Positions 14,193-22,420 of a DNA stretch of 27,814 nucleotides are shown piece by piece. The DNA comes from a virus. Under the pieces are notes generated by a model. That model did no database searches. It had not been told where the DNA came from and worked only from the letters and a program-made list of their open reading frames with translations. The position numbers were made by a program, and so were the translations under genes. Within the stretch, counting starts at the first letter, position 1. Every line of letters begins with the position of its first letter. The stretch spans positions 1 to 27,814 of IMG/VR virus record IMGVR_UViG_3300028801_000090. The stretch is one strand, 5' to 3'.

Positions 14193-17100
14193 TAGCCGGC
14201 CTCTCCTACATCGACGGTGGCGACCCAGCCGAGCACGCGAAGGGGGGCTGGGTCAGACATCTGGATGCATACCGTCGCGTCATCGTCAGGCTCAGTCTGC
14301 AGCGGCACATGGATGACACCGGTATAGGCCGACACCGGCTGGTTATACAGTTCGTACTGCCGCTGAACGGACGGCACGAGGTGCTCAAAGTCAGGGCCTG
14401 CATAGAACGGATAGCTCTGATCCACCACCACAGAAAGCGTCGGCGTTTGCTTCGTGTGATTGCGAATGGGTTTCTGGTTCTGGACGTTGAAGTTCAGCGA
14501 CTGAAGCTGCGACACGTAGGGCAATCCTGCATGCACTACGCCGCCGGGATTGGTGAGCGTGATGCTGCCGCCTGCGGATACCACTTGTTGCGCGAGCACG
14601 CTGCCATCGGCAAAAATGCTCGCCAACTGACCTGCGATGTTCGCAAGTCCAGTGAAGTAGACCTTGGCAAAGGTCCACGCTGTGAGCGCTACGCTTTGAT
14701 AGGCGACAGGCACCGGGTCCAGGAACGTCACTTGAGCCTGGTCACCGTTCAATATCTGTGTAATTTGCAGACGGCACACGAGCGTCCCGTCGTTCGTGAA
14801 CCAGATGGCGTTACCGACGTCAGTTGGCTGGAAGCCCGTAAAGGCGTTGCTCATCGTGAGCGTGCCGACATCCTGCGCAAGCCACGTCGTCCCGCCCGTG
14901 ACGGTCGCTGTGGTATTGGTCGTATTGCGACCGTCGTAGGTGAGGCCTGAATCCACAAAGAACGCATCTGAGATGTACTGATATTCCCGCACCGCAAAGC
15001 GCTCGATGTAGCGCTGGTATGTGCCATTGATAGTGCGGCCGACGATGCAGTAGACCGAAAAGGTGCCGTTCTCTGGCACCACGCACACGTCCTCGAAGTT
15101 GCCTTGCGTGGTGTAGCGTGTCCATGCCACGACTTCCTGCTCTGGCAGGTACGAGCACACACACATCACGCCATCCGAACGCACACAGTAGATGAGCCCG
15201 TAAGGCTCTGGTGCGAACGCCACACGCTGACAGGTAGTGCCCACGGGGAACATCTGACGGGCAAAGACGGTGAGTTCCTTGCCGAGAAATTTGTCGTTGT
15301 AGAACTGGTAGATGATGTCGCGCAGCTTCCGGCCACCCCACTGGACATAGATGATGGTGGTACCGGTCTGAACGGCCGGCACGTTCTGCATCCCGTAGAA
15401 CTCCTGCGGGATAAGGGAAATGTCGGAGGGCGTGATGGCGCCGATGCCGCTCGAATCCGTCACACGCCAGGAAGCACTCGCGGTTCCCAGCAGAAGATTG
15501 TTCATCGGTAGAAGATTGTTAATCGGGTTCTGCTGTCGCGAGTTGATCGTTTCTGTAATGGCGTCAGAGTCCACCTGAGGGTCCGAAACGTTGAAGTTCA
15601 GGTAGTCAGACACCTGAGAGGTAAAAAGGGTCTGAGGCTGTTGAGCGGTGCCTGAAAGCACCAAGCGGTCGTTGTAATAGCAAATGTCGGACGCATACCC
15701 CTGAATCGGGGAGATGGAGCCGAACGCCCAGTACGTCGACAGACACAAGCCCGTCATGTACTGCGGAGCAGCACTGGATTGGTTGTTATAGATGTTGGTG
15801 AGCGAGCCTGTGACTTGCCTTATCACCACATTGTTCGTACCCGTAGGCGGGGCGGTATAAAACGTAATGGCGGTGCCGGTGAGATTGATGATGTAGGAAC
15901 TCGGGTCCTGAAAGACCCCGCCCACCGTTACGTAGAATTGGTTAGGGTCTGAGGTCGTAATGGCGGTGAGGCCGGTGAAGAGCTTATTTGTGCCATTGCC
16001 GCTATAGGTGAAGGGCCCCACCGCGATCTGCGGGCCACCCACAACGGTCGGCGGGAAGTTTGAGTAAATGCCTTTATAGGACTGCACCACCGCGGTGACG
16101 TGCTGTGAGTCGGTGTAGCCGGTGATGAGCGCAGCCCCGGCATTCGTTGACACGAACTGCCACGACACGCCGCACACGTTCACAAAGTTTGGGACCGGCT
16201 GGCCATCCCCGTCAGGAATCGTCCCCTGCGTGTGAACTGGTTGAAACGTCCCCGTGGCCGTGTGGTCGGTAGATACCGGCGCGTAGACGCACTGATAGAT
16301 TTTGTTATCGCTGCGGATGTACATGCCCACAGGACTTGAGGCAGTGGGATACGTCAGGATCTTCTGCGCTTCCCAAGGGGCAATGGAGTTCAGGAACTGT
16401 TCTTCTAGATAAAAGAGCGCTCCAACATGTGTCGGCTTGAATATCGGCGCGCTGGCGGTAAGCGTCACAGTCCCCTGGGTGTTGCTCGCATAGACGGTCG
16501 TCGTGCCATCCGTATTGATGTCCTGAAAGGGACCGAAGAGCAGTTGCGGGGCGGTGAAGGTAAACTCATTGGCCGTCACCCGCGTCAGCTGATACATCGG
16601 CTGCGTAGATACCACGACACTCAGAACGTCTGCCGACTGCGCCCAGCGAAGGCTCGGGAGGTCGGCAAAGGCGTAAGGGTTCGTGAGGTTGTACGGCACT
16701 GTCGCCTGCCCACCACTCACGTACGCAAACGACTGCACCTGTCCTAAGAAATCGACCGTAAAGCCCGTTAGTGATGCCGTAGCAACAGTCCAGGTGCCAT
16801 TGGGATTGAAGGTGCCGATGTAAACGACTCCGGTAATGGTAACGACCTGCCCCGCACTGAAGGTGTTGGCTGCCGTGACATTCATCAAGTGATTGCTGGC
16901 GGTGACGTGCGTGATCGTTGCGGCGGTCGTGAAGTTCTGGATGAACGCGCCTTCAGAATAGAACTGCATTCCGCCAGCCGAGAACTCACAGACGTAGCTT
17001 TGCTGATTGTTGTAGACGAAGGGCAGGAGGTAGGAACCATTCGGCGTGTTGCTCAAACAACTGCCGATGAATTCAAGGCCCGGCCGATTGGTCGCAGCCC

Positions 17101-17230
17101 CTTCCGCATTGATGAAGAAATTGACCGCTGTCTGCACAGCAGAGGCGTAGAACTGGGCATCCGTGCGATCTGCCGCGAGAGGGCTTATCTCACCCTTGGC
17201 GAACGAGACTTGCGGGATTTCTACTTCCAT
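14192..17230 (-). CDS. Tail tubular protein B / nozzle (T7 gp12-like), 1012 aa
   Basis: The N-terminus has the family hallmark FAKGEISPLAADRTDAQFY, then NFFINAEGAATNRPG. The conserved nozzle motif appears near residues 518-546 (YYNDRLVLSGTAQ, then SQVSDYLNFNV), followed by TINSRQQNPINNLLPM and the WGGRKLRDIIYQF segment. It is about 200 residues longer than T7 gp12. Two apparent insertions explain this: a carbohydrate-binding-module-like stretch at about 300-362 (YQCVYAPV, PVHTQGTIPDGD, VSWQFV) and a domain at about 405-475 resembling T7 tail-fibre N-terminal domains (FTYSGNGTNKLF, then ITFYTAPPTGTNNVVIR). The protein forms the distal tail tube and carries the fibres. ATG 17230 directly follows the adaptor stop. 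Confidence 0.85.
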   Translation of the reverse strand: MEVEIPQVSFAKGEISPLAADRTDAQFYASAVQTAVNFFINAEGAATNRPGLEFIGSCLSNTPNGSYLLPFVYNNQQSYVCEFSAGGMQFYSEGAFIQNFTTAATITHVTASNHLMNVTAANTFSAGQVVTITGVVYIGTFNPNGTWTVATASLTGFTVDFLGQVQSFAYVSGGQATVPYNLTNPYAFADLPSLRWAQSADVLSVVVSTQPMYQLTRVTANEFTFTAPQLLFGPFQDINTDGTTTVYASNTQGTVTLTASAPIFKPTHVGALFYLEEQFLNSIAPWEAQKILTYPTASSPVGMYIRSDNKIYQCVYAPVSTDHTATGTFQPVHTQGTIPDGDGQPVPNFVNVCGVSWQFVSTNAGAALITGYTDSQHVTAVVQSYKGIYSNFPPTVVGGPQIAVGPFTYSGNGTNKLFTGLTAITTSDPNQFYVTVGGVFQDPSSYIINLTGTAITFYTAPPTGTNNVVIRQVTGSLTNIYNNQSSAAPQYMTGLCLSTYWAFGSISPIQGYASDICYYNDRLVLSGTAQQPQTLFTSQVSDYLNFNVSDPQVDSDAITETINSRQQNPINNLLPMNNLLLGTASASWRVTDSSGIGAITPSDISLIPQEFYGMQNVPAVQTGTTIIYVQWGGRKLRDIIYQFYNDKFLGKELTVFARQMFPVGTTCQRVAFAPEPYGLIYCVRSDGVMCVCSYLPEQEVVAWTRYTTQGNFEDVCVVPENGTFSVYCIVGRTINGTYQRYIERFAVREYQYISDAFFVDSGLTYDGRNTTNTTATVTGGTTWLAQDVGTLTMSNAFTGFQPTDVGNAIWFTNDGTLVCRLQITQILNGDQAQVTFLDPVPVAYQSVALTAWTFAKVYFTGLANIAGQLASIFADGSVLAQQVVSAGGSITLTNPGGVVHAGLPYVSQLQSLNFNVQNQKPIRNHTKQTPTLSVVVDQSYPFYAGPDFEHLVPSVQRQYELYNQPVSAYTGVIHVPLQTEPDDDATVCIQMSDPAPLRVLGWVATVDVGEAG

Positions 17231-17950
17231 CTACCACCGCGCGATGATAGAGGGCGAATCACGCTCAAGGTCCTGCTGGTTCGCGTTTAGGTGCTGGGCC
17301 AGTGCATTGAGCCGGGCCGATTCGTAAGCGGCCTTACAGTCTGCCACCCGCTCCCTGTCTGCCCGAAGCTGTGCTCCCGCGCGCCAGCCGATGAGGTAAG
17401 ACAGCGTGTCCGAGAACATCGGGTCGAACTGCGCAGTGTTGCTCACGCACTGGATGTAGAAGAGGTAAAGCGGGTTCTGCGGGGTGGCAAGAAAATCGCA
17501 CAGGATGCAAAGACCCCCGGGGTTCGCCTGACTCTCCACCACCTTGTAGGGAATCTTCGGAATGGTGAGCGTCATCCCGACCGAGGGCCACCAATAACCA
17601 AGCCAGAACTGCGGGCCGAAGCGCTGGCCGGCAAGGGTTGTGACCTGTAGCGGCTGCAGGCAGTCGTTCGGGTACTGGTAGCTGTACTGCCAGCCCGGGG
17701 CCGCGTAGCCCTGCTGGGGGCCCAAGGGGGCGGGAACGGGTTCCTGCACCAGATTGATGTTGGTGTCGCAGAAGTTCCAGGGGGCGGACTGAAGAAGCTG
17801 GTCCCGACACTTCGGGTACCAGAAGGAGGCTATCTGCGCCTGGGCCGTCTGGTCAGGCGGAGTGATCGAATTGATGGTGACACTGATGCCTAAGTGCCCC
17901 ATCGCCATGTTGCAGATGTCGGTTTCGGACAGGGCGGTGATGCTTGGCAC
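17231..17950 (-). CDS. Tail tubular protein A / head-tail adaptor (T7 gp11-like), 239 aa
   Basis: GTG start at 17950. The start of the product (ETDICNMAMGHLGIS...INSITPPDQTAQ) and the following FWYPKCRDQLLQSAPWNF are the standard opening of gp11-type adaptors, which bind below the portal and join it to the nozzle. A C-terminal helical part (FSDTLSYLIGWRAGAQL, then CKAAYESARLNAL) also fits. Length is a little above T7 gp11 (196 aa). It directly precedes the nozzle gene, as in T7. Confidence 0.85.
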   Translation of the reverse strand: MPSITALSETDICNMAMGHLGISVTINSITPPDQTAQAQIASFWYPKCRDQLLQSAPWNFCDTNINLVQEPVPAPLGPQQGYAAPGWQYSYQYPNDCLQPLQVTTLAGQRFGPQFWLGYWWPSVGMTLTIPKIPYKVVESQANPGGLCILCDFLATPQNPLYLFYIQCVSNTAQFDPMFSDTLSYLIGWRAGAQLRADRERVADCKAAYESARLNALAQHLNANQQDLERDSPSIIARW

Positions 17951-17960
17951 GGCTCATGGC

Positions 17961-18518
17961 TCAGTCATTGGGGAACTCGATCCACACGAGTCCGACTTCA
18001 ATGGTGGAGCCCGTCAAAGTCGCCCCTGCCGCCACCGCGGCATATCCTTGCACTCCGACCTCAACCAATCCTCCGAGCGGGACCAGGTTGTCATCGTCCG
18101 TCGCCACCGTAATGGCACCCGTCTGAACGTGTCCGATTGGCAGGAAGAAGGTCCCCGCGTTAACGACCGTCCCAGCGGCGTAAGCCGTGCACTGAGGCGC
18201 AGGTCCCGCGGCAGCACCGCCCACGCGAAGGTTCGCTACCGCACCGATAGCCGTTATCGAGGTGGGTGCTGCGACTTGGCCAGATGCGCCCGTAATACCG
18301 ATCGCAGCGGGCACCGTCGTGGCGACCGTGAGCCCGAAAGACGTTGCCAAGAGATAGGCCGTCACTCCGCGGCCTCCAGAGACCGCAGAGCCGTTCCACA
18401 AGAGGGGGCCCGTCAGGGTCGTGCCGGTATAGATCGCGGGCGTGACGCTCGCGTAGGCGCAGAAGATGTTGCCCTTGCCGCCCCCGATCTGCGTGTAGTC
18501 CCTAAACCCTGCGAGCAC
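17961..18518 (-). CDS. Hypothetical virion protein, beta-rich, 185 aa
   Basis: GTG 18518 follows the previous TAG by three bases. The product is rich in Gly, Ala, Thr and Val with alternating strands (TLTGPLLWNGSAVSG, VATTVPAAIGITGASG, ITVATDDDNLVPLGG), few charged residues and no signal peptide. This composition is typical of capsid decoration or minor virion proteins. It lies directly before the adaptor gene. I do not recognise the family; a head-surface or head-completion protein is the likely role from context. Confidence 0.6.
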   Translation of the reverse strand: MLAGFRDYTQIGGGKGNIFCAYASVTPAIYTGTTLTGPLLWNGSAVSGGRGVTAYLLATSFGLTVATTVPAAIGITGASGQVAAPTSITAIGAVANLRVGGAAAGPAPQCTAYAAGTVVNAGTFFLPIGHVQTGAITVATDDDNLVPLGGLVEVGVQGYAAVAAGATLTGSTIEVGLVWIEFPND

Positions 18519-18521
18519 GGA

Positions 18522-19064
18522 CTAAACCGCCCGTGCGATCGGATTCCGAGCGTCCGGATCGACGATGGTCCTCCAGCGAGCATTGACTACTGCAACATCG
18601 GTGCGCGGGACCGCGGTCTTCGCCCCGTCCTCGTGTACAGTGACTGTGACAGGCTCATACGGGTCATCCGACCACAGCACCGGAACGTCGACCTCGAAAA
18701 TGCTGACCGGCTGGCCCATCTTGTTGTCCGGGCCGTACTGGTAACTGCCGATGACGCAGTCGGTTCTCGCGCGCACCGTCCCCTTGTAGGGGACGAACTT
18801 CGGAGGGACCCCCCGTAGTGGCGCGGTGGCTCTGGAAGCCCCCGGGCGCAGAGCCTCCAGTTCCGCCTCCGCTTCTCTCAGACGCCGCGCCATCTCAGGG
18901 TCAGGCTGAGCGGGCTTTGCGGCGAAAGCCGCCTCGAGCTTTGCGAGACGCTCTGCCAGGGCTTCATTCTGGGCCTTGGTCTCGGTGAGTTCGGCAGATA
19001 AGGTTTCACGCGAAGGTCCCGGCGGGCGCCCTCCTTTGTTCCTCAGGGCTTCTGGTTCTGTCAT
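18522..19064 (-). CDS. Hypothetical head-region protein with coiled coil, 180 aa
   Basis: ATG 19064 has AGGAG ten bases upstream. The N-terminus is basic with a GGRPPGP segment resembling an AT-hook-type turn; residues 20-75 form a heptad-rich coiled coil (ETKAQNEALAERLAKLEAAF, REAEAELEAL); the C-terminal 100 residues look like a folded beta domain (KFVPYKGTVRARTDCVIG, VSIFEVDVPVLW, VNARWRTIVDP). No family is recognised. The combination of basic tip, coiled coil and beta domain is unlike the neighbouring decoration-like proteins. Confidence 0.6.
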   Translation of the reverse strand: MTEPEALRNKGGRPPGPSRETLSAELTETKAQNEALAERLAKLEAAFAAKPAQPDPEMARRLREAEAELEALRPGASRATAPLRGVPPKFVPYKGTVRARTDCVIGSYQYGPDNKMGQPVSIFEVDVPVLWSDDPYEPVTVTVHEDGAKTAVPRTDVAVVNARWRTIVDPDARNPIARAV

Positions 19065-19068
19065 GTTC

Positions 19069-19434
19069 TTACGCTCCTACGCACCAGCTGTTGCCGCCGA
19101 CATAGCGAAAGGCGATGGACGCCCCCGCTGCGAGGGAATACCCGCCGTTGGTGGCGAGTGTTCCGATCTTTCCCCCCGTTGAGGGGTAGACCTCAAGCGC
19201 ATTCGCCCCGTGATTGGCAACGATGTAGTCCTCACCGAGCGATATCCCCGCAGGTCCCGGCAGCACCGTGCCAGTGGCGCTTGCGACCGTCGTAACCACC
19301 GACAGGTCCTGTCCCAGCGGAATCGCAAGGGCAGTCCCCTGCGTGCTCCCCGTCGCCGTCAGATTGCCGACAGTGTTAGGAATCCAGGGCGTCTGCCCGA
19401 GGGGGACACTGGGGAATCGGGTGACAAGAGCCAT
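19069..19434 (-). CDS. Small beta-rich virion protein, 121 aa
   Basis: ATG 19434 lies three bases after the previous stop. The product is a compact beta-rich sequence (LAIPLGQDLSVVTTVASATG, GISLGEDYIVANHGANALEV, YPSTGGKIGTLATNGG, AAGASIAFRYVGGNSW). It resembles a widespread small phage structural protein seen near capsid or tail genes, usually annotated as hypothetical. A decoration or fibre-tip role is possible. The lack of charged residues and absence of a signal peptide support a virion location. Confidence 0.65.
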   Translation of the reverse strand: MALVTRFPSVPLGQTPWIPNTVGNLTATGSTQGTALAIPLGQDLSVVTTVASATGTVLPGPAGISLGEDYIVANHGANALEVYPSTGGKIGTLATNGGYSLAAGASIAFRYVGGNSWCVGA

Positions 19435-19437
19435 GGG

Positions 19438-19947
19438 TTAGAACGGCTCATAGACGGCGTGTCCGCCAATCGCGCCCGAAGTGGTTCCTGTAAAGGCTGA
19501 GAGCGACAGCTCGCCCAAGTTGGCGGTGTTGCCCACCAGGTCAATTTCCTCCCAGTCCTTGGCAAGCCAGCGGGCCGCGCCGCCGTAGGCGTTGAAGGAG
19601 AACACCAGAAGGTGCCCGCCATTACCGGCCAGGCGCTGTGGGGCGGTCGAGAAGGCGTTACCCGTAATGGGTGCTGCAGCAAGAGCTGCGGTGGCCGCCA
19701 TGGCTGCAGAATCCACGGTCGAGGTCGACCCCAGAGTGACGGCTACCGTGGAATCGCGCGACAGAATGATGATCTGCGGCTGGCTCGTTGAACTTGACTG
19801 TCCGCCGAGCATGATCTCCAGCACGTTGATGCGCTGAGTACCCGAGCCTCCCTGCAGGACGAACGGGTAGGTGTTGTTGGTCATGCCTGAGGTATCACCA
19901 AATGCACTCGTGGTGATCGAGGCGAAACTGACTGTACGCTTTGACAT
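19438..19947 (-). CDS. Hypothetical beta-rich virion protein, 169 aa
   Basis: ATG 19947 is chosen because AGGAG lies eight bases upstream; the frame is open further (to 20088) but that part is Arg-rich and overlaps the next gene. The product starts MSKRTVSFASITTSAFGDTSG and is rich in Ser, Thr, Ala and Gly, with a sandwich-like strand pattern (INVLEIMLGGQ, PQIIILSRDSTVAVTLG, HLLVFSFNAYGGAARW). Aromatic and charged residues cluster near WLAKDWEEIDLVG. No family is recognised; context says head decoration or minor capsid. Confidence 0.65.
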   Translation of the reverse strand: MSKRTVSFASITTSAFGDTSGMTNNTYPFVLQGGSGTQRINVLEIMLGGQSSSTSQPQIIILSRDSTVAVTLGSTSTVDSAAMAATAALAAAPITGNAFSTAPQRLAGNGGHLLVFSFNAYGGAARWLAKDWEEIDLVGNTANLGELSLSAFTGTTSGAIGGHAVYEPF

Positions 19948-19958
19948 TTTCCGTGCTC

Positions 19959-20492
19959 CTACTTGATCGAGTAGCCGGAAACGCCGCCGAGGTCTACGGC
20001 GTCGAGATCCCAGCCAATCCACGCCACGGCCTGACCGCCCGTCATCGTTCCGACCGTGACGAACTGAAGTCCGATCCACTCTAGCCACGACACCGAGCGC
20101 GGGAGAGCGGCGGTCTGACGCACGAACTTGCCGTAGCCGGTGGGGCCTGTGAGGTTCGCGATCACTACCGCCGTGAAGTCGTACATCGTTGTGGGCGAGG
20201 ACAGAGACGAGGATGCCGAAGTAATGAGCTGTGCATCCACGCTGGTGCCGCCCAAGGGGGCCTGAATCCAGTCAATGCACAGCCACAAGCGCTCCCCACC
20301 GCCCATGTCGCGATAAGTGTTCGCACCCGCTGACAACAGCGTGTCGCTTGGGGTGTTTTCAGAGAGGTAAGCCGCCAAAGGCGCCGTGTCGATGGAGTTC
20401 GGAGCGATATAGGTCCCGGCAGCTCCCACGATGGACACGTAGTTCTGCGTTGAAATGTCGCTAAAGGAGAACTGAACGTCGCGCATGGTCAT
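19959..20492 (-). CDS. Bbp16-like capsid cement protein candidate, 177 aa
   Basis: ATG 20492 has a strong AAGGAG seven bases upstream. The gene directly follows the capsid gene, where BPP-1 has its cement protein Bbp16. The product is beta-rich, with the arrangement I associate with that family: an N-terminal SFSDISTQNY, then TYRDMGGGERLWLCIDW (compare IGxGEPLYL), VDAQLITSASSSL, and a closing LEWIGLQFVTVGTM. Such proteins lock capsomers together on the outer head surface. The similarity is by pattern and position, so moderate. Confidence 0.6.
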   Translation of the reverse strand: MTMRDVQFSFSDISTQNYVSIVGAAGTYIAPNSIDTAPLAAYLSENTPSDTLLSAGANTYRDMGGGERLWLCIDWIQAPLGGTSVDAQLITSASSSLSSPTTMYDFTAVVIANLTGPTGYGKFVRQTAALPRSVSWLEWIGLQFVTVGTMTGGQAVAWIGWDLDAVDLGGVSGYSIK

Positions 20493-20503
20493 GGTGGTTC
20501 TCC

Positions 20504-21505
20504 TTAGGAAACCGTGGCTTCGGTGTTGAGGATCTGGTCGACCTTGCGAAGCGGAATTCCCAGGAACTTGTATTCGATCTGGGTCAGACCCTCCTCTACG
20601 CTCAAGGCGGCGTTGGATTTCGCCAGCGCCTGAATCTTCAGGATGCTGAACATGGTGCGGTTCATGTAGAACGCACAGTTACCGGCCGTCAGTGAGGGCA
20701 GACGGTCAATCGAGCGGCTCATGAGGCCGATGAGATCCGCCGCGATGTTGTTGGATGTGATGGTCGTATCGATGTTGCAGATACGAACTACATACCTCCA
20801 ATCCGGTACCGCCAGGCCACAGCGCCACTCCCAGTACTCCCGATACGCCATCATGCGGGCGCCACCGACGCCTGCGACGTTCTCCACTACCTGGAGGCCC
20901 AGGTCATGGTGCTGCAAGCCTGCCTGTGAACCCTTCGGGAAGATGCCAAAGACCGAGTTCGGTCCCCAGCACACGAGCCAGATGGAGGTATTGACGGAGG
21001 CCGAACCACCTCCTGAAATGATGTTCTGTGCGAATGCGCCGCCCGAGATTTTGTTGTATCTCGGAAAGAGTCCGCGGAAGACCGAAGGCGCTGCTGTCGG
21101 GTCACCGTAGATGGTGAGCTGCGAGAAGCCCTGGTTCATCGATTCGATGAAGGCATCCGCTTCCGTCATGCGGAAGGCAGCTTCTTGGCCGTTGAGTTCG
21201 GCCACGGACTTATCCACTTCGAGGAAGCCTGCGAGTTCCGCGGTAGCCTCATCCACACCCATCGTGGTGGACTTGCTCGGCGGAATGCCCTGGTTCATGG
21301 CCCGGGCCATGACGACCGGCAAACCCGTGCGCTGGATTACCCTGTGACCGGTGGCAAGATTGCCTTCCTGCCAGTGCATGTCCGGGAGCATCTCGTTCTT
21401 CTGAGCGAGTAGCTCAACGATGAGCGGGATGCGTCCACCGGGATCGGAACGCGTCGCCCAATCGGCAAGGGTGAGAACGTTTGAAGCAACAGCTATTTGG
21501 GTCAC
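20504..21505 (-). CDS. Major capsid protein (Bbp17/GP7-like), 333 aa
   Basis: GTG 21505 with AGGAG upstream. The sequence follows the GP7/Bbp17-type capsid family: LTLADWATRSDPGGRIPLIV at the start, DMHWQEGNLATGHRVIQRTG, PPSKSTTMGVDEATAELAG, VDKSVAELNGQEAAFRMTE, DAFIESMNQGF, then GLFPRYN. Length is typical for an HK97-fold capsid without a delta domain, consistent with the separate scaffold gene upstream. It forms the icosahedral shell. Identification is firm at the family level. Confidence 0.88.
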   Translation of the reverse strand: MTQIAVASNVLTLADWATRSDPGGRIPLIVELLAQKNEMLPDMHWQEGNLATGHRVIQRTGLPVVMARAMNQGIPPSKSTTMGVDEATAELAGFLEVDKSVAELNGQEAAFRMTEADAFIESMNQGFSQLTIYGDPTAAPSVFRGLFPRYNKISGGAFAQNIISGGGSASVNTSIWLVCWGPNSVFGIFPKGSQAGLQHHDLGLQVVENVAGVGGARMMAYREYWEWRCGLAVPDWRYVVRICNIDTTITSNNIAADLIGLMSRSIDRLPSLTAGNCAFYMNRTMFSILKIQALAKSNAALSVEEGLTQIEYKFLGIPLRKVDQILNTEATVS

Positions 21506-21524
21506 TCAAGCACTCCTAGACGCG

Positions 21525-22169
21525 TCAGCTCGGGTTTACGCCGTAGAGCTTTTCCTGGGCGCGCTCGCGCAAGCTGCGGTTGTCCACAGGCTTTGGCGGG
21601 GGTTCCGGGCGGCCGAGGTCGTCCTCGGACAAAAGCTCACCAACCAGACGCATCGCATTGGTGAAAACGGGGTCGTTCAGCTGCCGCTTTGCGACTTCGC
21701 GGAACTTAGGATCGAAGGAGGCGAACCAGCCCACCGCGGTCTTCGCGGCAGCGAGTTCTTCGGACGAGAACGTGGCCTTACAAGCCGCTTCATTGGTCCG
21801 ATTGGTGTCCTCTATCGTCTTGAGCCACTGGGCATTCGCATCGCGCGCAAGTTCGACGTAGAGGTCCGCAGTCTTCTGCCTCGATTCGGGCGGGTAGCTC
21901 TTCAGGGCTTCCGTGAACTTCGTCACCATGCTTTCGGGTGGCTTGAAGTCATCGGGGAGCGTGAAGAGCGGTGCGTCCGGATCAGTCTTGGCGAGCTCTG
22001 CCTTCGGGGGTTCTGCGGGTGCTTCGGCTTTTGCGGGCTCAGAGCCTGTCTGAGGTTCCGCGGGCTTGGCTTCCGTTACCGGGGCAGGATCAGCGGGTGT
22101 AGCGGTGGGCGCAGCTGCAGGTTCTGCAGCCGGGGGAGTGCTTGAATTTCCCGGTTCGCCTTCGGCCAC
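21525..22169 (-). CDS. Capsid scaffold / assembly protein, 214 aa
   Basis: GTG 22169 has GGAG seven bases upstream. The first 65 residues are low-complexity (Pro, Ala, Glu, Lys, Thr: AKAEAPAEPPKAELAK), and the rest is charged and helical (SRQKTADLYVELARDANAQW, SSEELAAAKTAVGWF, SLRERAQEKLYG). Position directly before the capsid gene, acidic/helical composition and size fit a scaffold, which would guide procapsid assembly and leave before maturation. It is the first gene of the capsid block after the antisense HTH gene. Confidence 0.75.
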   Translation of the reverse strand: MAEGEPGNSSTPPAAEPAAAPTATPADPAPVTEAKPAEPQTGSEPAKAEAPAEPPKAELAKTDPDAPLFTLPDDFKPPESMVTKFTEALKSYPPESRQKTADLYVELARDANAQWLKTIEDTNRTNEAACKATFSSEELAAAKTAVGWFASFDPKFREVAKRQLNDPVFTNAMRLVGELLSEDDLGRPEPPPKPVDNRSLRERAQEKLYGVNPS

Positions 22170-22246
22170 ACGTATCTCCGTCGTACGCGGGCGAAGTTGA
22201 ATCGGAAACTGGTATTAGGGAATGGTCACAAGTTAAATGCGTAAAT

Positions 22247-22420
22247 ATGGGTAATCGGTTGAACGTTTCGGCAGCGGCGAAATTCCTCAAAGTGAGCAGG
22301 AAAACGTTGTACAACTGGACCCGAGAGAACGTCGGGCCGCCGCGCATCCTCATAGGAAAGCGCTATTACTACACCGCAGAAATGCTCACCCAGTGGTGGG
22401 AAGCGCGCCGCTTAGCCTGA
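22247..22420 (+). CDS. Helix-turn-helix DNA-binding protein (HTH_17/MerR-like), 57 aa, antisense in head operon
   Basis: The product fits the excisionase/MerR-like HTH_17 pattern: LNVSAAAKFLKVSRKTLYNW (helix-turn-helix, residues 5-24), then the RENVGPPRILIGKRYYYTAEMLTQWWE wing and helix. ATG 22247 is the best in-frame start; upstream codons to 22142 are open but antisense to the scaffold start, and no clear Shine-Dalgarno is present. It lies opposite to all surrounding genes, between the scaffold and Bbp19-like genes, and its 3' end overlaps the Bbp19 stop by nine bases. Such proteins bind DNA as small regulators or excision cofactors. The domain call is strong; expression and role are unknown. 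Confidence 0.8.
   Translation: MGNRLNVSAAAKFLKVSRKTLYNWTRENVGPPRILIGKRYYYTAEMLTQWWEARRLA

Noticed and set aside
14081-14950. 289-codon plus-strand frame opposite the nozzle gene
   Set aside because: It lies antisense to the clearly recognised nozzle and gp14-like genes and its protein has no family features.
17862-18818. 318-codon plus-strand frame opposite head/adaptor genes
   Set aside because: Arg-rich composition typical of antisense frames in GC-rich DNA; it crosses three well-spaced minus-strand genes.
21420-22145. 241-codon plus-strand frame opposite the scaffold gene
   Set aside because: The C-terminal Gly/Cys/Arg-rich tract is the reverse complement of the scaffold's Pro/Ala-rich N-terminus.
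22212-22217. TAATAC on the minus strand before the scaffold gene, similar to the core of T7-type promoters
   Set aside because: Only the first six bases match; the remaining promoter positions differ and no second copy was found in other gaps.
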